Below are positions 1 through 5,863 of a stretch of 6,515 nucleotides of DNA, piece by piece (within the stretch, counting starts at the first letter, position 1; every line of letters begins with the position of its first letter). The notes under the pieces are model-generated. The model saw nothing but the letters and a program-made list of their open reading frames with translations. It was not told where the DNA came from and searched no databases. Both the position numbers and the translations under genes were made by a program. Origin of the DNA: Thermodesulfovibrio sp. (GTDB taxonomy: Bacteria; Nitrospirota; Thermodesulfovibrionia; Thermodesulfovibrionales; JdFR-85); contig JALUAR010000013.1 of the NCBI GenBank assembly GCA_027050975.1, positions 1-6,515 of the forward strand, read 5' to 3'.

Positions 1-3
1 ATA

Positions 4-12
4 TGGTATAAT
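4..12 (+). promoter_or_regulatory. Extended -10 promoter element upstream of livK
   Basis: TGGTATAAT at 4-12 is a perfect TGnTATAAT extended -10 box of the housekeeping sigma-70 type. Transcription would start near 18-20 and give an untranslated leader of about 30 nt before the livK start at 51. The matching -35 region would lie before the window begins, so it cannot be examined. The same extended -10 form recurs before the phosphohexomutase gene at 6302-6310, which supports it as a real promoter style in this genome. Confidence 0.6.
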
Positions 13-40
13 TATCCTATTAAAAACATCAATACATGAA

Positions 41-45
41 GGAGG
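41..45 (+). promoter_or_regulatory. livK ribosome binding site that decides the start
   Basis: GGAGG at 41-45 sits five bases before the ATG at 51. An in-frame ATG at 36 lies upstream of this Shine-Dalgarno and has no site of its own. Starting at 51 also gives a clean signal peptide (MKRSVLL...), so 51 is the better start. Confidence 0.85.
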
Positions 46-50
46 TAGTT

Positions 51-1244
51 ATGAAGCGGTCAGTATTATTGACGGTGCTATTGTTTGTGTTCTCGGTCAT
101 TTTCTCCGGTGTTTCCCTTGCTGAAGATACAGTAACTTTTTCGATTCCTCTTCCTCTCACCGGTAGCAAGGCCAAGTTTGGTGAGATAGAGAAGCGTTCC
201 TATGAGATAGCAATGGAGGAGATCAATGCCAAAGGCGGAATAAAGGGCAAGAAGGTTGTCCTTAAGTTTGAGGACTCTCAGGGTAAGCCGGAAATATCCA
301 GGGCAATAGCTGAAAAGATAATTGATGTGAAAAAGCAGCCAGTAATCTTTGGTGAGTATAGTTCTTCCTGCTCAAAGGCCATAGCAGCAGTGGCTGAGGA
401 GAGGAAAGTTCCCTATCTGGTTGTAACAGGTGCTGCAGACAATATTACACAGCAGAATTATAAATATGTATTCCGCATGAATCCCTCTGTTTCCTACTAC
501 ACCAGTGGTTTAAGATCCTTCCTGAAAGAGGTGGTAAAGCCAAAGACAATAGCCATCCTCTATGAGAGTTCGGACTTTGGAACCAAGGGTGCTGAGGGTA
601 TGGTTAAGGATGCCAAACGTATTGGCATGAAGGTTGTCCTCAAGGAGAAGTACGAAAGTGGTGCTGTGGACTTCAAGCCAATACTCTCAAAGGTTAAGTC
701 CAGGAGACCTGATGTAATTTACATGGTCTCCTATGTGATGGATGCAGCCCTCCTGATGCGGCAGATCAAGGAGTTAAGAATCGATGCAAAGCTCTTTGCA
801 GGTGGTGCCGCAGGATTTGCAATTCCTGAGTTTATTGAGAATGCAAAAGATGCTTCGGAGTATGTGGTAACCGCCACATTATGGAGTCCTCAGGTCACCT
901 ATCCCGGTGCCAAGGAGTTTGCTGAAAAGTACAAATCTCGCTATGGCAAGTATCCATCATATCATGGTGCCGAGGCATACTCTGCCTTGTATGTAATCAA
1001 AGATGCACTGGAACGTGCAAAGACCTGGTCATCTGAGGATATCCGCAAGGCATTAAAAGAGACTAATATAGTTACAGCCTTCGGGCCTGTCAAGTTTGAG
1101 GACAGGAACGGATACCAGAACCAGAACTTTATGGATACTCTTGTGCTACAGGTCATCAATGGCAAACATGAGACCATCTGGCCTATCAAGTATGCCACCA
1201 AAAAATATGTCTATCCGATTCCTCGCTGGAGAGACAGAAGATAA
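51..1244 (+). CDS. livK: Branched-chain amino acid ABC transporter, periplasmic substrate-binding protein
   Basis: This 397-residue protein belongs to the periplasmic binding protein type I (Leu/Ile/Val-binding) family and should capture a ligand in the periplasm for the LivHMGF importer. Residues 1-24 form a signal peptide: K2-R3, a hydrophobic core, then SLA before ED. There is no lipobox cysteine, so the mature protein is probably soluble. The start of the mature domain carries the family pattern IPLPLTG, followed by an EEINAKGGIKGKK stretch. The segment YSSSCSKAIAAVAEE (about residues 103-117) corresponds to the first-lobe ligand-binding loop and contains an unusual C107. Length is normal for the family. 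Ligand identity is uncertain: related proteins bind Leu/Ile/Val, other amino acids, amides, urea or aromatic acids. The adjacent liv genes favour amino acids. A hairpin terminator follows immediately. Confidence 0.93.
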   Translation: MKRSVLLTVLLFVFSVIFSGVSLAEDTVTFSIPLPLTGSKAKFGEIEKRSYEIAMEEINAKGGIKGKKVVLKFEDSQGKPEISRAIAEKIIDVKKQPVIFGEYSSSCSKAIAAVAEERKVPYLVVTGAADNITQQNYKYVFRMNPSVSYYTSGLRSFLKEVVKPKTIAILYESSDFGTKGAEGMVKDAKRIGMKVVLKEKYESGAVDFKPILSKVKSRRPDVIYMVSYVMDAALLMRQIKELRIDAKLFAGGAAGFAIPEFIENAKDASEYVVTATLWSPQVTYPGAKEFAEKYKSRYGKYPSYHGAEAYSALYVIKDALERAKTWSSEDIRKALKETNIVTAFGPVKFEDRNGYQNQNFMDTLVLQVINGKHETIWPIKYATKKYVYPIPRWRDRR

Positions 1245-1256
1245 TAGAAAACAGTC

Positions 1257-1291
1257 AGGCAGGCGGAGTCGTAAAACCGCCTGCCTTTCTT
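1257..1291 (+). terminator. Rho-independent terminator or attenuator after livK
   Basis: AGGCAGGCGG (1257-1266) and CCGCCTGCCT (1277-1286) form a perfect, GC-rich 10-bp stem with a 10-nt loop, followed by TTCTT. It begins 12 nt after the livK stop. The U tract is short and interrupted by C, so termination may be partial. Partial readthrough would leave livK message more abundant than livHMGF, a common arrangement for binding-protein genes (inference). Confidence 0.8.
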
Positions 1292-1331
1292 GCTAAAGGG
1301 TATGTGCCTTGATAAGTATATTCAGATCCCA

Positions 1332-1467
1332 AAGGGGTGGTATGATGAAGTCTTCACATCATTCTCGGCGGACATCCAGTCTCGCCCCGAAAAGTCTACG
1401 ACTTTTCGGGGACCCCATATCCGCTTGCAAAATTCAAATCCGTTCAGACTCCACCATACCACCCCTT
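1332..1467. repeat. 136-bp imperfect palindromic element (ERIC/MITE-like) between livK and livH
   Basis: The outer arms 1332-1353 and 1446-1467 are inverted copies that match at 20 of 22 positions; both open with AAGGGGTGGTAT read inward. A middle stem pairs 1368-1375 (GCGGACAT) with 1417-1424 (ATATCCGC), 7 of 8. A perfect inner hairpin lies at 1385-1411. The whole element would fold into a long rod with asymmetric internal loops. All three mispairs (1345/1454, 1348/1451, 1373/1419) are A-C on the + strand and so become G-U wobbles in a - strand transcript. I find no credible coding sequence in it and no clear target-site duplication at the edges. Size and architecture resemble intergenic palindromic repeats such as ERIC, or a non-autonomous mobile element. 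It could also be a transcribed RNA structure. I do not recognise the family. Confidence 0.7.
1385..1411. repeat. Perfect 12-bp hairpin at the centre of the palindromic element
   Basis: CCCCGAAAAGTC (1385-1396) and GACTTTTCGGGG (1400-1411) are exact inverted copies separated by the 3-nt loop TAC. The hairpin has no T tract on either side, so it does not read as a simple terminator. It forms the tip of the longer 1332-1467 fold. Confidence 0.85.
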
Positions 1468-1521
1468 GCAAAGATTGTTTGTTATCGTTACCGAGGATGT
1501 GGAATTAAGGAGAGTTAAATA

Positions 1522-2451
1522 ATGGATGCCGTAGCAGTTGAGGTACTGCTTCAAACCCTGATTGCCGGTCTTTTGCTGGGAGGGCTTTACGCACTCATCG
1601 GCATCGGAATGACGCTCATTATGGGTGTGATGAAGATTATCAATCTCGCCCACGGTGAGCTCATGATGGTGGCAATGTATCTTGCCTACTGGCTTTTTGT
1701 TCTCTTACATATTGACCCCTATATCTCGGTCCTGATTGTTGCCCCTTTGATGTTCTTCTTCGGAATGGCCATTCAGCGTTTTCTGATAAATCCTGTTCTT
1801 AAGGTGGAATCCATTCTGCCTGAAAACCAGGTGATACTTACCGTAGGCATAGGAATGGTACTTGCCAATCTTGCCACCATATTCTTTACCTCTGACTACC
1901 GTTCCACACCTGTTGATTATGCCTCTGAAGCGTGGTATTTGAGTGATTTCTGGAGAAATTCTCCAATTGAACTTTCCCTTTCAGTGCCCTGGACGGTCTC
2001 TTTTGTGATGGCTGTACTGATAACAGTGGCTTTATGGTTCTTCCTTACAAAGACGGATACCGGAAAGTCCATCAGGGCGACTGCCCAGGACATAGAGGCT
2101 GCCATACTTATGGGTGTGAATGTCGAGAGGATGAGGCTTATAACCTTTGGCCTTGGAGCAGCCCTTGTGGGTGCTGCAGGATGCCTCTTTATCCCTATAT
2201 ATTATCTCTACCCTTCGCTTGGTGGTAAGTTCACACTTATAGCCTTTGTTATAACCATTTTAGGCGGGCTTGGCTCCACTGTGGGAGCCATTATTGGCGG
2301 ACTGATACTTGGGGTGTTCGAGTCACTTACCGCTACATACATAGGGATGGGATGGGCACCGGTGGGACGATTTGTGATCTTTATAATCGCCCTCATATTC
2401 CTGCCAGGTGGTGTGGCATCAATCCTGAGAAGACACAGGTTGGGAAGATGA
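1522..2451 (+). CDS. livH: Branched-chain amino acid ABC transporter permease LivH
   Basis: A 309-residue polytopic inner-membrane protein of the LivH family; with LivM it forms the transport channel. The N-terminal region holds the hallmark GLYALIGIGMTLIMG (21-35) leading into INLAHGE (40-46). The cytoplasmic coupling loop is at about 185-220 (RATAQDIEAAILMGVN then the FGLGAALVGAAG segment). The C-terminal ILGGLGSTVGAIIGG (246-260) and FLPGG (293-297) are also typical. Length is standard. AAGGAG at 1507-1512 lies nine bases before the ATG. The gene follows the palindromic element and ends in an ATGA overlap with livM, so the two are translationally coupled. Its expression may depend on readthrough from livK, since I see no convincing promoter in the gap. 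Confidence 0.95.
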   Translation: MDAVAVEVLLQTLIAGLLLGGLYALIGIGMTLIMGVMKIINLAHGELMMVAMYLAYWLFVLLHIDPYISVLIVAPLMFFFGMAIQRFLINPVLKVESILPENQVILTVGIGMVLANLATIFFTSDYRSTPVDYASEAWYLSDFWRNSPIELSLSVPWTVSFVMAVLITVALWFFLTKTDTGKSIRATAQDIEAAILMGVNVERMRLITFGLGAALVGAAGCLFIPIYYLYPSLGGKFTLIAFVITILGGLGSTVGAIIGGLILGVFESLTATYIGMGWAPVGRFVIFIIALIFLPGGVASILRRHRLGR

Positions 2452-3386
2452 AGAGATACGCGCCTTATCTCATACTCGGCATAATGGCGATCCTGCCCCT
2501 CATCGGGCTTAGCACATACATGTTGCATATACTGATAATGGTCATTATGTGGTCTGTTATCGGAATGGCCTGGAATCTCCTTGGTGGTTATTGCGGACAG
2601 GTCTCCTTCGGACATGCCGCCTTCTTTGGAGTAGGTGCCTATACTGCCGGGATTCTCTATTATAAATTAGGTGTGTCCGCATGGTGGGGGGTTCCATTAA
2701 GTGTTTTGATACTTGTGGTAGAGGCCCTGATAATTGGCTTCATATGTTTAAGGCTCAGAGGCCCCTTCTTTGCACTGGCAACCCTTGCAATGGGTGAGGT
2801 GATGAGGGTTACTGCAGAGAATCTACGTGACTTTACCCAGGGTTCCTTAGGGATCATGCTAAAGGAAAGGACATGGGTTGAGAAGACGTGGTACTACTAT
2901 ATTATTCTTCTGATAGCTGCCGTCTCGTTTGTTGTTGTCAAAAAGGTGATAGAGTCACGGCTGGGTTATTATTTTGTTGCTATAAGGGAGGATCAGGATG
3001 CTGCAGAGTCCCTGGGAATAAATACAACACTTTATAAAACCATTGCCCTCTGCATAAGTGCTGTGCTGACAGGGCTTGCAGGTGCCTTTTATACAAATTA
3101 TATGGGATACATTGATCCAGAGGTGGTTTTTGCCCTGCACGATATATCCATAGTCACAATAATGGTTGTGATGGTGGGAGGGGTTGCCACCTTCTGGGGG
3201 CCGGTTGTAGGATCGGTTATTATGGTGTTGCTTGCCGAATTTATCAGGTCTCTGCCCAGGCTCGGTTCGGCTCATCAGACCCTTTTCGGAATATTGTTAA
3301 TTGTGATAATTATCTTTCTGCCTAATGGTATTGTGGGAGATTTCCCAAAGATTAAAAGAATCTTTGGTTTCGGGAGGAGAAGTTGA
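2448..3386 (+). CDS. livM: Branched-chain amino acid ABC transporter permease LivM
   Basis: A 312-residue inner-membrane permease, partner of LivH. I chose the ATG at 2448 (MKRYAPYLIL), whose ATGA overlaps the livH stop. The frame is open further upstream to an ATG at 2352, but that would add 32 polar residues lying inside livH. Diagnostic LivM features are GQVSFGHAAFFGVGAYT (50-66), LRLRGPFFALATLAMGE (101-117), the coupling-loop sequence AIREDQDAAESLGIN (178-192) followed by TGLAGAFY (208-215), and FLPNGIVG near 290-297. The usual glycine-rich T-G-G-S motif of the large periplasmic loop is replaced by TQGSLGI (130-136), a mild variant. Length fits the shorter members of the family. The stop overlaps the livG start. 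Confidence 0.95.
   Translation: MKRYAPYLILGIMAILPLIGLSTYMLHILIMVIMWSVIGMAWNLLGGYCGQVSFGHAAFFGVGAYTAGILYYKLGVSAWWGVPLSVLILVVEALIIGFICLRLRGPFFALATLAMGEVMRVTAENLRDFTQGSLGIMLKERTWVEKTWYYYIILLIAAVSFVVVKKVIESRLGYYFVAIREDQDAAESLGINTTLYKTIALCISAVLTGLAGAFYTNYMGYIDPEVVFALHDISIVTIMVVMVGGVATFWGPVVGSVIMVLLAEFIRSLPRLGSAHQTLFGILLIVIIIFLPNGIVGDFPKIKRIFGFGRRS
3372..3377 (+). promoter_or_regulatory. livG ribosome binding site supporting a TTG start
   Basis: GGGAGG at 3372-3377 lies five bases before a TTG at 3383. The TTGA at 3383-3386 combines the livG start with the livM stop. The next residues (RPLLEVKDV) are the normal LivG N-terminus, so the rare initiation codon is well supported. Confidence 0.8.
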
Positions 3387-4108
3387 GACCGCTTCTTGAG
3401 GTAAAAGATGTATCGCGCTTTTTTGGGGGGCTGGCGGCTGTCATGGATGTATCCTTTTCAGTCTATCCTGGTGAGATAGTGGGGCTGATCGGGCCCAACG
3501 GTGCAGGAAAAACAACACTCTTTAATGTGATTAATGGATTCTACAAGCCCTCAAAAGGTGATATTTATTTTAAAGAGAAGAAGATATCCGGATTGAAGCC
3601 ACATCAGATATGTAAACTCGGCATAGCAAGGACCTTTCAGGTTGTAAAACCGCTTCAGAGAATGAGTGTGATGGACAACGTGCTTGCCTCGGCATTTCTC
3701 AGGGTAAAAAGCAAGACCGAAGCCAGAGAGAGGGCAGAGGAAATTCTCCGATTCACAGGCCTTTATGATGACAGAGACAAACTCTCAAAGGGCCTTCCCC
3801 TTGGTAAGAGAAAGCGCCTTGAGATAGCACGGGCCCTTGCAACAGGCCCGGAACTTCTGCTCCTTGATGAATCCTTTGCAGGGCTAAATCCTACTGAACT
3901 GAACGAATCTATTGAAATTATAAAAAAGATAAGAGATAGTGGGATTACTATACTCATTATCGAACATCACATGAAGGTTATTATGTCCATATCCGACAGG
4001 ATCGTGGTGCTTAACTACGGTGAAAAGATTGCTGAGGGCACGCCTCAGGAGATTGCAAACAATCCTGTGGTGGTTGAGGCATATCTTGGGGAGGCTGTGG
4101 ATGCTTGA
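3383..4108 (+). CDS. livG: Branched-chain amino acid ABC transporter ATP-binding protein LivG
   Basis: A 241-residue cytoplasmic ATPase that pairs with LivF to power LivHM. It has Walker A GPNGAGKT (37-44), the Q-loop ARTFQ (82-86), the ABC signature as LPLGKRKRLEIARAL (138-152), Walker B LLLLDE (158-163), the D-loop AGLNP (166-170) and the switch histidine in IIEHH (H195). LivG proteins commonly carry LPYGQ rather than LSGGQ, so the proline in the signature is expected. The residue after the catalytic glutamate (E163) is S164 instead of the common proline. All catalytic residues are present, so the protein should be active. Translation starts at TTG, overlapping livM by 4 nt, and the gene overlaps livF by 8 nt. 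Confidence 0.95.
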   Translation: MRPLLEVKDVSRFFGGLAAVMDVSFSVYPGEIVGLIGPNGAGKTTLFNVINGFYKPSKGDIYFKEKKISGLKPHQICKLGIARTFQVVKPLQRMSVMDNVLASAFLRVKSKTEARERAEEILRFTGLYDDRDKLSKGLPLGKRKRLEIARALATGPELLLLDESFAGLNPTELNESIEIIKKIRDSGITILIIEHHMKVIMSISDRIVVLNYGEKIAEGTPQEIANNPVVVEAYLGEAVDA

Positions 4109-4805
4109 GGTAAGGGATGTAAATGTATTTTACGGTGACCTTCAGGTTATCTGGGGAGTCTCCTTCCATGTAGAGAGGGCAGAGATAGTCTCCCTTATCG
4201 GTGCCAATGGTGCTGGTAAGTCCACCCTGCTTAAGACAATCTCGGGGCTTTTGAGACCACGGCCCGGAGAGATATTTTTTGAGGGTGTGCCGATACATAC
4301 TGTTAAACCCTACAAGTTGATCGAGATGGGAATAGTCCATGTTCCCGAGGGCAGAAGGCTCTTTGTGGAGATGACAGTTGAGGAGAACCTCGATATGGGG
4401 GCACTGAAGGGAGAGGCAAAACAGGAGCGAGAGAAGACCAAGGAGATGGTTTTCGAACTCTTCCCCAGGCTCAAGGAAAGAGCCCGTCAGGTTGCCGGTA
4501 CCCTTAGCGGAGGAGAGCAGCAGATGCTTGCCATTGGAAGGGGGTTGATGGCAAAGCCAAAGCTTATGATGTTTGACGAGCCCTCTTTAGGACTTGCTCC
4601 CATTCTGGTAAGGGAGATATTTGATGTTATAAAGAGGATACGAGAAGAAGGTACTACCGTATTGATTGTGGAGCAGAATGTGAAACAGTCATTGTCTGTT
4701 TCAGACAGGGCCTATGTATTGGAAAATGGCAGGATTGTGCTTGAGGGTACGGGAGAGAGTATGCTTAACAACGAGCATGTTAAGACAGCGTATCTAGGGG
4801 TATAG
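4101..4805 (+). CDS. livF: Branched-chain amino acid ABC transporter ATP-binding protein LivF
   Basis: A 234-residue cytoplasmic ATPase, second nucleotide-binding subunit of the importer. The ATG at 4101 gives the canonical N-terminus MLEVRDVNVFYG and has GGGGAGG at 4088-4094, six bases upstream. The frame is open further upstream to 4020, but that is only livG sequence read in another frame. Walker A is GANGAGKS (34-41), followed by the LivF hallmark VPEGRRLF (81-88) after the Q-loop position. The signature is LSGGEQQ (135-141), Walker B LMMFDEP (155-161), then GLAP (164-167), and VEQN (190-193) replaces the histidine switch as is usual in LivF. Length is typical. It overlaps livG by 8 nt. 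A 69-bp gap follows, with no clear terminator, before the CBS-ACT gene. Confidence 0.95.
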   Translation: MLEVRDVNVFYGDLQVIWGVSFHVERAEIVSLIGANGAGKSTLLKTISGLLRPRPGEIFFEGVPIHTVKPYKLIEMGIVHVPEGRRLFVEMTVEENLDMGALKGEAKQEREKTKEMVFELFPRLKERARQVAGTLSGGEQQMLAIGRGLMAKPKLMMFDEPSLGLAPILVREIFDVIKRIREEGTTVLIVEQNVKQSLSVSDRAYVLENGRIVLEGTGESMLNNEHVKTAYLGV

Positions 4806-4874
4806 TTTAATTTACTTGTCCGCTCAGACCCCATACCCTTACCCTAAGAAAATGAGATTTCAGGGAGGTGTAAG

Positions 4875-5519
4875 ATGTTTGTTAAAGACTGGATGACAAA
4901 AAGGGTTTACACTGTAAGTCCCAATGACTCTGTTTCCGATGCATCAAAGATCCTGAAAGAGAAAAATATAAAACACCTCCCCGTACTCAAGGATGGGAAA
5001 CTGAAAGGGATACTTTCTGACCGCGATATAAAGGAATATATTCCCTCCAAGGCTACCTCCCTTGATATATACGAACTCCACTACCTTATTGCGAAAACAA
5101 AGGTTAAGGAGATTATGAGGAAGAAGGTCTTTACCACCACGCCGGATACACCTATAGAAGAGGCGGCAATGCTGATGTATGATCAGAACATTGGGTGCCT
5201 TCCTGTATTGGACAATGGCAGATTGGTGGGAATAATATCGGACAGGGATATCTTCAAGGTACTTGTGGATATTACGGGAATAAGGCACGGAGGCCACAGG
5301 ATATTCCTTACCATAGATGACCGTCCTGGCTCTATTAAGGATGTGGCTGATATCGTCCGTAAGCATGGCTTTAGTCTGCAGAGCATTCTTACCTCCTATG
5401 AGGGAGTGAAAGAGGGATATCGTAAGGTGGTTATCAGAACAAAAGGAAAGGGTAATTTTAAATCCCTAAGGTCCGAACTGGAGGCCACTTTCAGGGATGT
5501 ACAGATAAAGAAAGGATAA
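4875..5519 (+). CDS. CBS-domain pair plus ACT-domain protein (AcuB-like)
   Basis: A 214-residue soluble protein with two CBS domains and a C-terminal ACT domain. CBS1 (about 6-56) contains HLPVL and GILSDRDI (45-52). CBS2 (about 79-130) contains CLPVL and GIISDRDI (119-126). The ACT domain (about 141-213) begins at RIFLTIDDRPGSIKDVADIV. CBS pairs usually bind adenine nucleotides and ACT domains usually bind small ligands, often amino acids, so the protein looks like a regulator or sensor with no catalytic site visible. The architecture matches AcuB-like proteins, named after a Bacillus acetoin-utilisation gene of unclear mechanism. GGGAGGTG at 4863-4870 precedes the ATG. It follows livF on the same strand and overlaps sdhC by one base (TAATG), so it is probably co-transcribed with sdhCD. 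A regulatory role toward either neighbour is inference. Confidence 0.88.
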   Translation: MFVKDWMTKRVYTVSPNDSVSDASKILKEKNIKHLPVLKDGKLKGILSDRDIKEYIPSKATSLDIYELHYLIAKTKVKEIMRKKVFTTTPDTPIEEAAMLMYDQNIGCLPVLDNGRLVGIISDRDIFKVLVDITGIRHGGHRIFLTIDDRPGSIKDVADIVRKHGFSLQSILTSYEGVKEGYRKVVIRTKGKGNFKSLRSELEATFRDVQIKKG

Positions 5520-5863
5520 TGCGTTACCGCTGGCATACAGGCTCTTTTGCATGGCTTATACACAGGGTAACAGGTATCCTCCTGACCCTTTATATCTTTT
5601 TGCATCTTTACGTATTGAGCCATCTGAAAGACCCTGAAACATTTAATTCGATGATGGCACTGATGAAACATCCACTGGTGAAGCTCAGCGAGGTGGGACT
5701 ACTTGGCCTTGTGCTTGCTCATGGTCTAAACGGGCTGAGACTTACGCTCCTTGAACTGGGTGTTTCATCAAGGCTCCAGAAATCTCTGTTCTGGACTGCA
5801 GTAGCAACAGGAATTGTTATACTATTTATTGGAGGATTGCCGATTCTGGGAGGTAGTCATTGA
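5519..5863 (+). CDS. sdhC: Succinate dehydrogenase/fumarate reductase cytochrome b subunit SdhC
   Basis: A 114-residue membrane protein with three hydrophobic segments (about 11-33, 55-78, 90-110), the usual SdhC layout. It should anchor the flavoprotein and iron-sulfur subunits and help bind haem b and quinone. The first helix has AWLIHRVTG (11-19); by my recall, H15-R16 correspond to His30-Arg31 of E. coli SdhC. The second has AHGLNGLRLTLLELG (67-81); H68 matches the haem-ligand histidine of the family pattern HxxxGIR. The serine three residues before HR in E. coli SdhC is W12 here, as in W-x-x-H-R forms I recall from type A (archaeal/Thermus-like) complexes. The ATG overlaps the preceding stop codon (TAATG), implying translational coupling to the CBS-ACT gene. 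Whether the complex works as dehydrogenase or fumarate reductase cannot be told. Confidence 0.85.
   Translation: MRYRWHTGSFAWLIHRVTGILLTLYIFLHLYVLSHLKDPETFNSMMALMKHPLVKLSEVGLLGLVLAHGLNGLRLTLLELGVSSRLQKSLFWTAVATGIVILFIGGLPILGGSH
5848..5853 (+). promoter_or_regulatory. sdhD ribosome binding site supporting a TTG start
   Basis: GGGAGG at 5848-5853 lies six bases before the TTG at 5860, which overlaps the sdhC stop as TTGA. A GTG at 5869, three codons later, is a possible alternative but sits 15 bases from this site. Confidence 0.7.

Noticed and set aside
36..50. Upstream ATG at 36 as the livK start
   Set aside because: It overlaps the region just before the Shine-Dalgarno at 41-45, has no ribosome site of its own, and would add five residues before a clean signal peptide that starts at 51.
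1424..1472. Direct repeat CTTGCAAA at 1424-1431 and 1465-1472
   Set aside because: Eight bases is short, one copy lies inside the palindrome and the other at its edge, and there is no third copy or flank symmetry to suggest a target duplication or operator.
1290..1518. Small + strand open frames in the livK-livH gap (72 and 69 codons)
   Set aside because: They run through the terminator edge and the palindrome, have no good Shine-Dalgarno, overlap each other in different frames, and encode low-complexity basic sequence without family features.
1444..1653. - strand open frame across the livH start
   Set aside because: It is the antisense of the livH N-terminus and part of the palindrome, with no plausible start context or recognisable product.
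2208..2615. - strand 135-codon open frame across livH/livM
   Set aside because: It is antisense to two well-supported membrane protein genes; its composition is what the reverse of hydrophobic codons gives.
4816..4845. Possible promoter in the livF/CBS-ACT gap (TTGTCC ... TACCCT)
   Set aside because: The -10 matches only three of six positions and there is no extended -10, unlike the two clear promoters in this window. Readthrough from livF is at least as likely.
4944..5366. - strand 140-codon open frame opposite the CBS-ACT gene
   Set aside because: It lies entirely within a convincing CBS-ACT gene and has no recognisable domain or ribosome site.
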